Assembly (NCBI RefSeq): GCF_020329435.1
Contig: NZ_JAGKJK010000022.1
Coordinates: 37,543-101,542 of the forward strand
DNA length: 64,000 nucleotides
Reading direction: 5' to 3'
Source of the DNA: Bradyrhizobium hereditatis
Lineage (GTDB): Bacteria > Pseudomonadota > Alphaproteobacteria > Rhizobiales > Xanthobacteraceae
The position numbers were made by a program, and so were the translations under genes. Below the pieces are notes generated by a model that did no database searches, was not told the DNA's origin, and worked only from the letters and a program-made list of their open reading frames with translations. Below are positions 53,187 through 61,979 of this stretch, piece after piece; position 1 is the stretch's first letter; the number at the start of each line of letters is the position of its first letter.

Positions 53187-53957
53187 TCACCCCTTCTTTT
53201 CCATCTGATCGTAGACCGCCTGGGCAACCTGGTTCAGACGCGTCCGGTCGGCGCCGGTAGAAACCACCGCGTAGATGATCCCGTCATCAGCCCAGAACAG
53301 GGTGCTTTCCCGGCCATCCGCTGCGAAGCGCATCTGCGTCGCCTCGGCGTCGGATTTTGCGGTGTAGATTGTGAAGCGTTCGCCCGAGGCGCTCTCATAC
53401 ATCATGAAGGACGCCGGCTTGCCGGAACTCGGCAGCAGCCGCCCGCCGACGAGTTTCAATCCGGCTCCGCTCAGTTCCGGCGCCCGGACCACCCAGCCGC
53501 AGCGCTTGGTCAACCACTGCTGCAGATGGCCGCGCTCGCTGCCAGGCACCTCGACGGGATGGCGGACTTCGACAACGTAGAGCCGGTGCGCGTCGATCGC
53601 ATGTGCCGTGAAATTCTGGAGAACCGAGGGGGTGGCCGTGGCATCGCGCGCGAACCAACCGACGCCGCCGCCGACAATGAACGCCGCCAGCGTGGCCGCA
53701 ACTGCGCCATACACCCACCTGCGCGGGGCGCGCACCAGCCGCTCGATCTCAAGCCGCTTCGGCACCGCTTCGTCGGCGATCGAATCGTACCTCGCATGCA
53801 GCACTTCCGCCATCGCGCGCCACGAGTGCACCCGCGCGGCATCATCGGGATGCGTCGCGAGCCACGCCTCGACATCGCTACGGCGTTCCGCCGGCAGCTC
53901 GCCGTCGACATAAGCATGCAGCTCGTCTTCGGTGACGGGGATGTTGCGATCGGTCAT
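53187..53957 (-). CDS. Putative anti-sigma factor (single-pass)
   Basis: The 256-residue protein starts ITEDELHAYVDGEL-like (VTEDELHAYVDGELPAER, residues 8-25), the usual anti-sigma N-terminus, but has no zinc-binding Cys pair. A helix at about 82-102 (VAATLAAFIVGGGVGWFA) and a periplasmic domain follow. It lies downstream of the ECF sigma gene on the same strand, 67 bases away, so it likely sequesters that sigma factor. The periplasmic signal is unknown. Confidence 0.82.
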   Translation of the reverse strand: MTDRNIPVTEDELHAYVDGELPAERRSDVEAWLATHPDDAARVHSWRAMAEVLHARYDSIADEAVPKRLEIERLVRAPRRWVYGAVAATLAAFIVGGGVGWFARDATATPSVLQNFTAHAIDAHRLYVVEVRHPVEVPGSERGHLQQWLTKRCGWVVRAPELSGAGLKLVGGRLLPSSGKPASFMMYESASGERFTIYTAKSDAEATQMRFAADGRESTLFWADDGIIYAVVSTGADRTRLNQVAQAVYDQMEKKG

Positions 53958-54024
53958 TGTCGTCGTCTCTATCTATTCCTAATCCAGCGCCTGTTCTCTG
54001 ATCCGCCTGTACATCACGCTTTCA

Positions 54025-54513
54025 TCATTTCACCCGCCGCAGCGCCGTGCGCTCGCCCTCTAAAGAAGCTTTGACATGCGCGCGTGCACGGGCAAGCCGG
54101 GACATTACGGTGCCGATCGGCACGCCCTGGATGTCGGCGACCTCCCGGTAGCTCAGCCCTTCCAGCATCACGAGCAGCAGCACCGAGCGCTGCTCTTCCA
54201 CCAGCGTTGACAGCGCGCGGGCGATGTCGCGGCCCTCCGCCTCGGTGCCGCTGGCGTCCGGGTTGTTGTCCGACAGCGGCATGAATTGCGGCCGCCGCGC
54301 CAGCGAGCGCCGCCGGTTCTTGTTCAGATTGGTCAGGATCGTATAGAGCCAGCTCCTGACGTCACCGCCGAGAAACAGCCGTTCCGAACGGAGCGCGCGC
54401 ACCAGGGTGTCCTGCACCAGATCGTCGGCGATGTCGGCATCGCGCGCGAGCGCGCGGGCATAGCGGCGGAGCGCCGGGATCATGGCTTCGACACTTTGAC
54501 GAAACGCGCTCAT
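54025..54513 (-). CDS. ECF-family RNA polymerase sigma factor
   Basis: Residues about 15-75 hold sigma region 2 (DADIADDLVQDTLVRALR, LFLGGDVRSWLYTIL) and the C-terminal half region 4 (LVMLEGLSYREVADIQGVP, VMSRLARARAHVKASL). The ATG at 54513 gives 162 residues; a TTG at 54528 is the alternative. It precedes its anti-sigma partner. A candidate own promoter (ggaat-N17-gttat, minus strand, 54559-54585) lies upstream. Confidence 0.88.
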   Translation of the reverse strand: MSAFRQSVEAMIPALRRYARALARDADIADDLVQDTLVRALRSERLFLGGDVRSWLYTILTNLNKNRRRSLARRPQFMPLSDNNPDASGTEAEGRDIARALSTLVEEQRSVLLLVMLEGLSYREVADIQGVPIGTVMSRLARARAHVKASLEGERTALRRVK

Positions 54514-54558
54514 CGGCACCAGTTGCAAGAGTTGTCGGGCGCGAACGCCTTATCTAGC

Positions 54559-54585
54559 ATAACACCCAATCGCCGCGTCTATTCC
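54559..54585 (-). promoter_or_regulatory. Candidate ECF-type promoter upstream of the sigma gene
   Basis: On the minus strand GGAAT and GTTAT are 17 bases apart, similar to ECF -35/-10 patterns. It lies about 46 bases upstream of the sigma gene start. It is a guess from spacing and sequence. Confidence 0.3.
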
Positions 54586-54696
54586 GGCCATTGAGGCCTA
54601 GCCGAAACAGCGTTAATCGGAAAGCCGATTTAGGCTCGACCGCGGTGCAGTGCTGGTGTACCCCCAAGCCGCACAGGAAGCTCGATTGGAAACCGG

Positions 54697-55527
54697 ATGT
54701 CGCAAAAATCAGGTCTGATGCAGGGCAAGCGCGGGGTGATCCTCGGCGTCGCCAACAACCGCTCGATCGCCTGGGGCATCGCCAAGGCATGCCACGATGC
54801 GGGTGCGGAAATCGCGCTCACCTGGCAGGGTGATGCGCTGAAGAAGCGGGTCGAGCCGCTGGCCAAGGAGCTGAACGGCCTCTTGCTCGGCCATTGCGAC
54901 GTCACCGATGCGGCGACCATCGACGCGGTGTTCGACGTTCTGAAGGAGAAGTGGGGCAAGATCGACTTCGTGGTCCATGCCATCGCCTTCTCCGACAAGG
55001 ACCAGCTCGACGGCCGCTATCTGGAGACGACGCAGGACAATTTCACCAAGAGCATGCTGATCTCCTGCTACTCGCTGACCGCGATCGCGCAGCGCGCCGA
55101 GAAGCTGATGACCGATGGCGGCTCGATCCTGACGCTGACCTATTACGGCGCCGAGAAGTGGATGCCGCATTACAACGTGATGGGGGTCGCGAAGGCGGCG
55201 CTGGAGGCCAGCGTGCGCTATCTCGCCGCCGACCTCGGCGAGAAGAGCATCCGCGTCAACGCGATCTCCGCTGGCCCCATCAAGACCCTCGCCGCCTCCG
55301 GGATCGGCGACTTCCGCTACATTCTGAAGTGGAACGAGTACAACGCGCCGCTGCGCCGCACCGTCAGCATCGAAGAAGTCGGCGACAGCGCGCTGTATCT
55401 TTTGTCGGACCTGTCGCGCGGCGTCACCGGCGAAGTGCATCACGTCGATTCCGGCTATCACGTCGTCGGCATGAAGCGGCCCGACGCGCCGGACATCTCG
55501 CTCTCGAATTCGGCGAGCAAGGAATAG
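54697..55527 (+). CDS. fabI: Enoyl-[acyl-carrier-protein] reductase (NADH), FabI
   Basis: The 276-residue enzyme reduces trans-2-enoyl-ACP in fatty-acid elongation. The N-terminal loop is GVILGVANNRSIAWGIAKA. The active-site Tyr and Lys appear in YNVMGVAKAAL (Y-x6-K spacing typical of FabI), with SISAGPIKTLAASGI-type AISAGPIKTLAASGI, and HVDSGYHVVGM at the end. It precedes a phosphatase gene by 12 bases. Related organisms often carry more than one FabI. Confidence 0.92.
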   Translation: MSQKSGLMQGKRGVILGVANNRSIAWGIAKACHDAGAEIALTWQGDALKKRVEPLAKELNGLLLGHCDVTDAATIDAVFDVLKEKWGKIDFVVHAIAFSDKDQLDGRYLETTQDNFTKSMLISCYSLTAIAQRAEKLMTDGGSILTLTYYGAEKWMPHYNVMGVAKAALEASVRYLAADLGEKSIRVNAISAGPIKTLAASGIGDFRYILKWNEYNAPLRRTVSIEEVGDSALYLLSDLSRGVTGEVHHVDSGYHVVGMKRPDAPDISLSNSASKE

Positions 55528-55539
55528 CCTGACACTCCG

Positions 55540-56139
55540 ATGCCCGCGCCCGTGATCTACTACATCCGCCACGGCGAGACGTCATGGAACGCGGAAGGCA
55601 GGCTCCAGGGCACGCGGGACATTGCGCTGAACGATCTCGGCCGGCGGCAGGCGGTCCATGCCGGCAACATCCTTGCCGATCTTCTCAAGCGCGACGGTCG
55701 CGACACCTCGGCGCTGCCGTTCGTCGCAAGCCCGCTCGGTCGTGCGCGGGCGACGATGGAATTGGTGCGCGGCGTCCTAAAACTTCCGCCGCAAGGATAT
55801 GCCCTCGACGATCGCCTGCGTGAGATCGCATACGGCGTGTGGGAGGGCTCGACGCTGGCCGAGATGCAGGCGGCCGATCCCGTGCTGTATGGCAAGCGGC
55901 TGACCGCGAAGTGGACGATGGCGCCCGAAGGCGGGGAGACCTATGCCGAGGTGCAGCAGCGGATGCGCGACTGGTACGATTCTCTTAGCGCCGATACCGT
56001 CGCGGTGGCCCATGGCGGCACGGCGCGGGCGCTGATGGTGGCGCTCGGCATCGAGACGCCGCAGAGCGCCGCCGACCTTCTGATCGAGCAGGGCGCCGTC
56101 TATGTGTTCCGCGACGGGGGGCTTAAGAAGTATAGTTAA
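55540..56139 (+). CDS. Histidine phosphatase family protein (PGAM-like)
   Basis: The 199-residue cytoplasmic protein has the catalytic RHGETSWN at 10-17, LGRARATMELV, LREIAYGVWEGSTLAEMQ, and the late His in AHGGTARALMV. It is a branch-2 histidine phosphatase of the phosphoglycerate-mutase/phosphatase type. Its start is 12 bases after the fabI stop, so the two are likely cotranscribed. Substrate unknown. Confidence 0.9.
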   Translation: MPAPVIYYIRHGETSWNAEGRLQGTRDIALNDLGRRQAVHAGNILADLLKRDGRDTSALPFVASPLGRARATMELVRGVLKLPPQGYALDDRLREIAYGVWEGSTLAEMQAADPVLYGKRLTAKWTMAPEGGETYAEVQQRMRDWYDSLSADTVAVAHGGTARALMVALGIETPQSAADLLIEQGAVYVFRDGGLKKYS

Positions 56140-56153
56140 GGGCGACAACGCCG

Positions 56154-56275
56154 ACATTCCGGGGCGCCCGAAGGGCGAACTAGGGTGCGCCCCTTGCGCA
56201 CCCGAGAACCTCGAGATTCCCCGGTGTGCAATTGCACACCTGAGGTCTGGTCCTTCGGATCATCCCGGAATGACG
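56154..56275. repeat. Inverted repeat family E copy 2
   Basis: Starts cattccggggcgcccg and ends catcccggaatgac, sharing gtgcaattgcacacctgaggtctgg (short parts quoted) with the copy at 37868. It lies between the phosphatase and aroC genes. Confidence 0.85.
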
Positions 56276-56319
56276 GTCTACGCGTTTGACCGCCGTGCAG
56301 CCCCGCGTTAGGACACGCT

Positions 56320-57408
56320 ATGTCCCACAACACCTTCGGCCACCTGTTCCGCGTCACGACCTTCGGCGAGAGCCATGGGGTCGCGATCGGCTGCGTCGTC
56401 GATGGCTGCCCGCCGCTGATCCCGCTGACGTCAGAAGACATCCAGCACGATCTCGATCGCCGCCGTCCCGGACAGTCGCGCTTCACCACCCAGCGCCAGG
56501 AGCCGGATGCGGTAAAGATCCTGTCCGGCGTGATGACGCATCCCGAGACCGGCGTGCAGGTGACGACGGGAACGCCGATCGCGCTATTGATCGAAAATAC
56601 CGACCAGCGCTCCAAGGACTATTCCGAGATCAAGGACAAGTTTCGTCCCGGTCACGCCGACTTCACCTATGAGGCCAAGTACGGCCTGCGTGATTATCGC
56701 GGCGGCGGCCGCTCGTCGGCCCGCGAGACCGCGACCCGCGTCGCCGCCGGCGCCATCGCGCGAAAGATCCTGTCCGGCGTGAAGGTGCGCGGCGCGCTGG
56801 TCCAGATGGGGCCGCACAAGATCGACCGCGACAAATGGGACTGGGACGAGGTCGCGCGCAATCCGTTCTTCTGCCCCGACAAGGACAAGGCCGCGTTCTT
56901 CGAGCAGTATCTCGACGGCATCCGGAAGGCCGGCTCCTCAATCGGCGCCGTTATCGAAGTGGTGGCGGAAGGCGTGCCGGCGGGGTGGGGCGCGCCGATC
57001 TATGCCAAGCTCGACGGTGATCTCGCGGCGGCGATGATGAGCATCAATGCCGTGAAGGGTGTCGAGATCGGCGCGGGCTTTGCGGCTGCCGAATTGTCGG
57101 GCGAGGAAAACGCCGACGAGATGCGGACCGGCAACGAGGGCACGCGCTTTTTGTCGAACAATGCCGGCGGCGTGCTCGGCGGCATCTCGACGGGCCAGCC
57201 GGTGGTGGTGCGCTTTGCCGTGAAGCCGACCTCTTCGATCCTCTCGCCGCGCAAGACCGTCGACCGCTCGGGCGCCGACACCGATATCATGACCAAGGGC
57301 CGCCACGACCCCTGCGTCGGCATCCGCGCCGTGCCGGTGGGCGAGGCGATGATGGCATGCGTGCTGGCCGATCACTTCCTGCGCCATCGCGGTCAGGTGG
57401 GCGGGTAG
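56320..57408 (+). CDS. aroC: Chorismate synthase
   Basis: The 362-residue FMN enzyme makes chorismate from EPSP. It opens with MSHNTFGHLFRVTTFGESHG, with GCVVDGCPPLIPL, RRPGQSRFTTQRQEPDAVKI, RPGHADFTYEAKYGLRDYRGGGRSSARET, and the later RPTSSILSPRKTVDRSG-like block. All the usual signature stretches are intact. It is followed, convergently, by a GMC oxidoreductase gene. Confidence 0.95.
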   Translation: MSHNTFGHLFRVTTFGESHGVAIGCVVDGCPPLIPLTSEDIQHDLDRRRPGQSRFTTQRQEPDAVKILSGVMTHPETGVQVTTGTPIALLIENTDQRSKDYSEIKDKFRPGHADFTYEAKYGLRDYRGGGRSSARETATRVAAGAIARKILSGVKVRGALVQMGPHKIDRDKWDWDEVARNPFFCPDKDKAAFFEQYLDGIRKAGSSIGAVIEVVAEGVPAGWGAPIYAKLDGDLAAAMMSINAVKGVEIGAGFAAAELSGEENADEMRTGNEGTRFLSNNAGGVLGGISTGQPVVVRFAVKPTSSILSPRKTVDRSGADTDIMTKGRHDPCVGIRAVPVGEAMMACVLADHFLRHRGQVGG

Positions 57409-57421
57409 GACGCGGCTTCCT

Positions 57422-59116
57422 TCACTGCATGGCATCCGCGATCTTTTCCGCCGCCATCAGGGTCGGGAAGTTGGTGTTGGCGCACGGCACCACCGGGAAG
57501 ATCGAAGCGTCGACCACCCGCAGACCCTGCACGCCTTTGACCCGGCCTTGGGTGTCGACGACCGCCATCGGATCGTCCGGCCGGCCCATCCGGCATGAGC
57601 AGGAAGCATGCCAGACGCCGATCGCCGCCTTGCGCACGAAGGCTTCGAGCGCGTCGTCGTCGCTCATGACCTGATCGAACGTGAAGCCTTCGACGATGAA
57701 ATTGTCGATCATGAAGTGACGCAGCGCCGCCGGCCCATCCATCAGCGTGGCGGCAATGGCGGTGAGGATCCTGTTCTTGGTGTTGACGACGCCGATCTTG
57801 CGCACGCGATCGGAATAAGAGGCCGGGAACGGCTTGTCAGTGACAGCCTTGAGCGGGGCGCTCATCTGCAGCGCCGCCATCTTGCGGAAGCCGCTCATCA
57901 GGCGGTCGAGATCGCGCCTGTCGGACAACAGGTTGAACTCGACAATCGGCTCTGTCCGCGGGTCGCGCGAAGCGAGTCTTACCTGCCCGGTTTCCGAGTA
58001 GGTCTTGTTGACGAAGGTGAGCAGCGAGGCGATCTGCTCGCCGACCGAATGCCAGGCCGACTTGGTGAGAACGGCGACGAACATGTCGCCGGCCGGTGTG
58101 CCTGGGAGCCCCGAGGAGTAGCGCAGTCCCATCTGGATGTGGCGTCTGGTGTGCTCGTTCATGCGTGCGCCACGACGAACGAAGGATGACAACGCGATCG
58201 ATGGATGATCCATCAGACGCTGGCCCACGCCCGCGAGGCCCATCACGACCGGAATGCCCATTTCCTTCAGATGCCCGACCGGCCCAATGCCGGCGCGCAA
58301 GAGATGTGCGGGCGAGTGTATGGCACCACAGGAGAGGATGACCTCGCGCCCGCGGAACTCCTGTTCGCGGCCATCCACCAGCGCCTTTACGCCGACACAT
58401 TGCGTGCCCTCGAACAGCAGCTCCTTGACCTCTGTGTCGGTCGATATCGTCAGGTTGGCGCGCTTGCGTGTCTCGCGGTCGAGATAGCCCATGGCGGCCG
58501 AGACACGTTGCTCGTCCTGATTGGAATGTGTCACCGGAAAATAGCCGTCGACGAACTCACCGTTCTGGTCGGGCAGGAACGCATAGCCGGCGAGCTTGCA
58601 GGCTTCGCCCATCGCTTGCGAATGGCGTGTCCAGTGCTGGTGCGGAATGCGGCGGACAGGGATACGGCCGTCCTTGCCATGGAACGGCCCGTCGAAATCG
58701 AGGTCACGCTCGACTTTCTTGAAATAGGGGAGCACCTCGTTCCAGTTCCAGCCCGCAGCTCCTCGGGCCTCCCACTCCTCGTAATCGGTCGGCGCGCCGC
58801 GGTTCGCCATCTGTCCGTTGATAGAAGAGCCGCCGCCCAACACGCGCGCCTGCTCATATTTTCGCAACGGCGGGCGGCTCTCGTCCGGGTTGTTGTGGCT
58901 GATGACCTGGGTCGTGACCTTGAGCTCGGTCCAATGGAAGCGCGGATCAAAATAAGCCAGTCCCGAGTAGCTGTCGCGGATCTCGGGCGGCTCGTTGCCC
59001 GGCGGCGTATCCTGGCCTGCTTCGCAGAGCAGGACTTTGTTAGCGCTTCTGGCGGAGAGCCTGTGGGCCATGACCGAGCCTGCTGATCCGCCGCCGACGA
59101 TGATGAAGTCGTACAC
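57422..59116 (-). CDS. GMC-family FAD oxidoreductase (choline dehydrogenase-like)
   Basis: The 564-residue flavoprotein begins YDFIIVGGGSAGSVMAHRL (FAD fold, residues 2-20), then GGGSSINGQMANRG (near 91), an AGIGPVGHLK block, and the C-terminal VWHASCSCRMG with the catalytic His and PVVPCANTNFPTLMAAEKIAD. It oxidises primary alcohols such as choline or polyethylene-glycol-like compounds. The GTG start has GGGGAAA upstream. It is transcribed toward aroC and divergently from the cyclase gene. Confidence 0.92.
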   Translation of the reverse strand: MYDFIIVGGGSAGSVMAHRLSARSANKVLLCEAGQDTPPGNEPPEIRDSYSGLAYFDPRFHWTELKVTTQVISHNNPDESRPPLRKYEQARVLGGGSSINGQMANRGAPTDYEEWEARGAAGWNWNEVLPYFKKVERDLDFDGPFHGKDGRIPVRRIPHQHWTRHSQAMGEACKLAGYAFLPDQNGEFVDGYFPVTHSNQDEQRVSAAMGYLDRETRKRANLTISTDTEVKELLFEGTQCVGVKALVDGREQEFRGREVILSCGAIHSPAHLLRAGIGPVGHLKEMGIPVVMGLAGVGQRLMDHPSIALSSFVRRGARMNEHTRRHIQMGLRYSSGLPGTPAGDMFVAVLTKSAWHSVGEQIASLLTFVNKTYSETGQVRLASRDPRTEPIVEFNLLSDRRDLDRLMSGFRKMAALQMSAPLKAVTDKPFPASYSDRVRKIGVVNTKNRILTAIAATLMDGPAALRHFMIDNFIVEGFTFDQVMSDDDALEAFVRKAAIGVWHASCSCRMGRPDDPMAVVDTQGRVKGVQGLRVVDASIFPVVPCANTNFPTLMAAEKIADAMQ

Positions 59117-59234
59117 TTTGACGTTTCCCCTTATTTTTGCTGCGTAAAGCTAGCGCAGCTCCGTCGTTGGGTCACGTCGGCTGTCGTGGCAGCGCGCTTG
59201 ACGTTTCACGAAGTTGCACGGCAAATATCACGTC

Positions 59235-60428
59235 ATGAATGTCTCGGAACTGCAGAAGCTGAACGACTGGCTGGTCGACGGCGGCAGGCCGGCGACCAGC
59301 CCGAGCCGATTTATGGCCGAGTGCTGCGAGCGAATGGTCGCGGCCGGCCTGCCGCTGTGGCGCGTCGGCGTCTTCGTCCGCACGCTGCATCCCGAAATCT
59401 ACGGGCGCAGTTTCATCTGGAAGCCGGGTGTCGAGGTCGAAGTCGGCAAGGTCCATCACGATATCCTGGAGTCGCCGGATTTTCACCGCAGCCCGCTGAT
59501 CATCGTGTTCCAGCAGGGGGTGGAAGTTCGAGCCCGGGCCGATGATCCCCAAAGCGGGCGCTTTCCGATCATCGACGAACTTCGCGCCGAAGGCGTCACC
59601 GATTATGTCGCGCTGCCGCTGCCTTTTCTCGGCGGTACGGTGAACGCAACCAGTTGCACCACCAAACAGCCGGGTGGCTTCACGGACGAGCAGTTGGCGG
59701 CACTGCGCAGCCTCGCAAAGCCGCTCGCGCGCGTGGTCGAGATCTTTAGTTTGAACCGCATGGCGGCGAGCCTGCTCGACACCTATGTCGGCAACAGCGC
59801 CGGCGAGCGGATCATGGGTGGACAGATCAGGCGCGGCCACACCGAGACGATGAATGCCGCGATCTGGCTCTCCGATCTGCGCGGATTCACGGCTCTATCG
59901 GACCGGCTGCCGGCCGAGACCGTCGTCGACATTCTGAACCAGTATTTCGATTGCCAGGTCACGGCGATCAATAAGCATGGCGGCGACGTGCTGAAGTATA
60001 TGGGCGACGGGCTGCTTGCGGTGTTTCCGATCGACGAATATGTCGGCGACGAGCAAGTAGTTTGCTCGCATGTGCTGGAGGCTGCCCACGAATCCCGCGC
60101 CAGCGTTGCCAGCCTGAACTATCCGGTCGGCGATACCGTCGAACGTTTTCGTTTCGGCCTCGCCCTGCATGTCGGACGAATTCTCTACGGCAATATCGGC
60201 GGCGGCAACCGGCTCGACTTCACCTGCATCGGGCCGGCGGTGAATCTCGCGGCCAGGCTGGAAAAGATCGCAAGTCAGACCAACCGAACGATTGTCGCGT
60301 CTGAAGGCTTTGCCGGCATCTGCCGGGGAAGGTGGAGCGATCTCGGCGAGTTTCCGGTCGCCGGTTTTTCCAAGACTGCGCGCGTCTATGGCCTGGCGGA
60401 CGAGACGTCGGAGGCTCAGAGAGCCTGA
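59235..60428 (+). CDS. Class III adenylate/guanylate cyclase with GAF-like N-terminus
   Basis: The 397-residue protein has an N-terminal region of about 200 residues that looks GAF-like, then a class III cyclase catalytic domain: AIWLSDLRGFTALSDRLPAE (metal Asp in SDLRGFT, near 221), KYMGDGLLAVFPIDEY (second Asp), and the RLDFTCIGPAVNLAARLEKIA end. It converts ATP or GTP to a cyclic nucleotide. The upstream frame begins TTG at 59214, which is less likely. It is convergent with a split cyclase-TPR gene 300 bases away. Confidence 0.88.
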   Translation: MNVSELQKLNDWLVDGGRPATSPSRFMAECCERMVAAGLPLWRVGVFVRTLHPEIYGRSFIWKPGVEVEVGKVHHDILESPDFHRSPLIIVFQQGVEVRARADDPQSGRFPIIDELRAEGVTDYVALPLPFLGGTVNATSCTTKQPGGFTDEQLAALRSLAKPLARVVEIFSLNRMAASLLDTYVGNSAGERIMGGQIRRGHTETMNAAIWLSDLRGFTALSDRLPAETVVDILNQYFDCQVTAINKHGGDVLKYMGDGLLAVFPIDEYVGDEQVVCSHVLEAAHESRASVASLNYPVGDTVERFRFGLALHVGRILYGNIGGGNRLDFTCIGPAVNLAARLEKIASQTNRTIVASEGFAGICRGRWSDLGEFPVAGFSKTARVYGLADETSEAQRA

Positions 60429-60710
60429 TTAGGTTCAGTCGATCGCCTGGAGTCCACCTCTCTCCGGCGCGGAGAGGACGGATTGCGCCTGGCGATGCGA
60501 AGCAGTGCAAGCCGGGCGAGGGGTGCGGCGCTCACTGAGACCGTAACCCGGTTCTGTGCGTCAAGTTCTAGGCCGTGTACTCATTTAGCGGCTGGGCGCC
60601 TGATGTCCGCTCAACCTTCGACAGCAGCGGAAAAACGGACATCTCCCGAGGTCGCAAGAGGGCCAGAAGCGGCCATTCCGGTTATCCCGTCTTCGGCAGC
60701 GTACCCGGGT
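60429..60710. other. Gene-free stretch between convergent cyclase genes
   Basis: Apparent decayed sequence with tgtccgct/agcggac-type partial palindromes around 60600-60640, related to the repeat seen at 62562 and 63603. No gene was recognised. Confidence 0.4.
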
Positions 60711-61979
60711 TCATTCGGGCAATCCCGCCCTCCGAAGGCCCTCAATCAGCAGCTTCGAGTTCGATTGCCCACCCCGAGCGATGTACCCAGATATTGTAAA
60801 GGTGGGATCGGTCTCAAGCAGACGCGCCGCCGCCTTACGCGCCTCAGCGTCGCGTCCGAGATGGGCGAAGGCGGACGCGAGACAGCGGTAAGCTGTCGAA
60901 AAGAAGGGGTTCTGACTTAGGGCTTTCTTCCCTGCGGCGATGGCCTCGTCAAACCGACCAAGCTCGATGAAGGCATACCCCATCCCGGTAATCGACCGGT
61001 GCAGCAGCGGGTCTACCGGGCTCATGCGAATGGCGCGTTCGAAGCTCCGGATCGCTTCCTCCGGCAGCCCCGCAATCTTATAGACCCAGCCTCTGCAGTA
61101 CCATGCGGCATATGAATTGGGGTTGAGCGCGACCGCCCGGTCTGCCATCTCGATCTCACTTTCACAATCACCGACCATGAACGCCGAGATGACGCTAGCC
61201 CTTGCTAATGTGTCCGGGTCACCATCGTCGACGCTTAATGCCAGGCGAAGAAGCCGAACTGCTTCCTTGCGCTCGAATTGAGGATCGATAGCGTAGCCCC
61301 AAATGACGCTTAGCATGTGACAGAGACCTGCCAGAGCCGCGACTGGGCCGAACCGAGGGTCTAGCTCCAAAGCGCGATGCGCCAGCCGTAGCGCCTCGGC
61401 CACCCCTTCGCGGCTCGCTACGTAATACTGCTGCATGGCTCGGAGATAACAATCATAGGCGGTGAGGTTCTCCGGTCGCCGCCGTGCCGCCATCGCAATT
61501 TCTGTTTGACGCAATCTTGGCTCAATGGCCGAGACAACGGCGATGGTTACTTCGTCCTGAAGAGCAAAAACGTCGGTTAGGTCACGCTCGAACCTGTCCG
61601 CCCAAATGTGCGCGTCCGTCACCGCATCAATCAACTGCCCTGTGATGCGAACTTTCCCAGACGCCTTGCGCACAGACCCCTCAAGGACGTAGCGCACGCC
61701 GAGCCTGCGTCCGACCTCCTTGATATCGACGGCTTTGCCTTTGAAGGTGAAACTCGAATTGCGAGCGATCACAAACAACCATTTGAACCGCGAAAGCGCG
61801 GTGATGATCTCCTCAACCATTCCGTCCGCAAAATAGTCCTGATCGGGATCGCCGGACATGTTCTCGAACGGCAGCACGGCGATCGACGGCTTGTCGGGGA
61901 GCGTCAGAGCTTGCGTGCTCCGACAGACGGCTCTATCGGCACTGCCGCAGAACCGCCCGCATTTATCCTCAACCGCCAC
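60711..61979 (-). CDS. TPR half of a frameshifted cyclase (C-terminal part)
   Basis: This frame carries the C-terminal part of a class III cyclase-TPR protein: PDKPSIAVLPFENMSGDPDQ, YFADGMVEEIITALSRF, VRYVLEGSVRKASGKVRITG, followed by several TPR-like repeats (e.g. AEALRLAHRALELDPRFGPV, EEAIRSFERAIRMSPVDPLL). The first 25 codons are an out-of-frame continuation of the cyclase frame, so the true protein starts at the cyclase ORF (62488). A single deleted base near 61904-61979 separates the two. It would be a signal-regulated cyclase with a scaffold domain. Confidence 0.75.
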   Translation of the reverse strand: MAVEDKCGRFCGSADRAVCRSTQALTLPDKPSIAVLPFENMSGDPDQDYFADGMVEEIITALSRFKWLFVIARNSSFTFKGKAVDIKEVGRRLGVRYVLEGSVRKASGKVRITGQLIDAVTDAHIWADRFERDLTDVFALQDEVTIAVVSAIEPRLRQTEIAMAARRRPENLTAYDCYLRAMQQYYVASREGVAEALRLAHRALELDPRFGPVAALAGLCHMLSVIWGYAIDPQFERKEAVRLLRLALSVDDGDPDTLARASVISAFMVGDCESEIEMADRAVALNPNSYAAWYCRGWVYKIAGLPEEAIRSFERAIRMSPVDPLLHRSITGMGYAFIELGRFDEAIAAGKKALSQNPFFSTAYRCLASAFAHLGRDAEARKAAARLLETDPTFTISGYIARGGQSNSKLLIEGLRRAGLPE

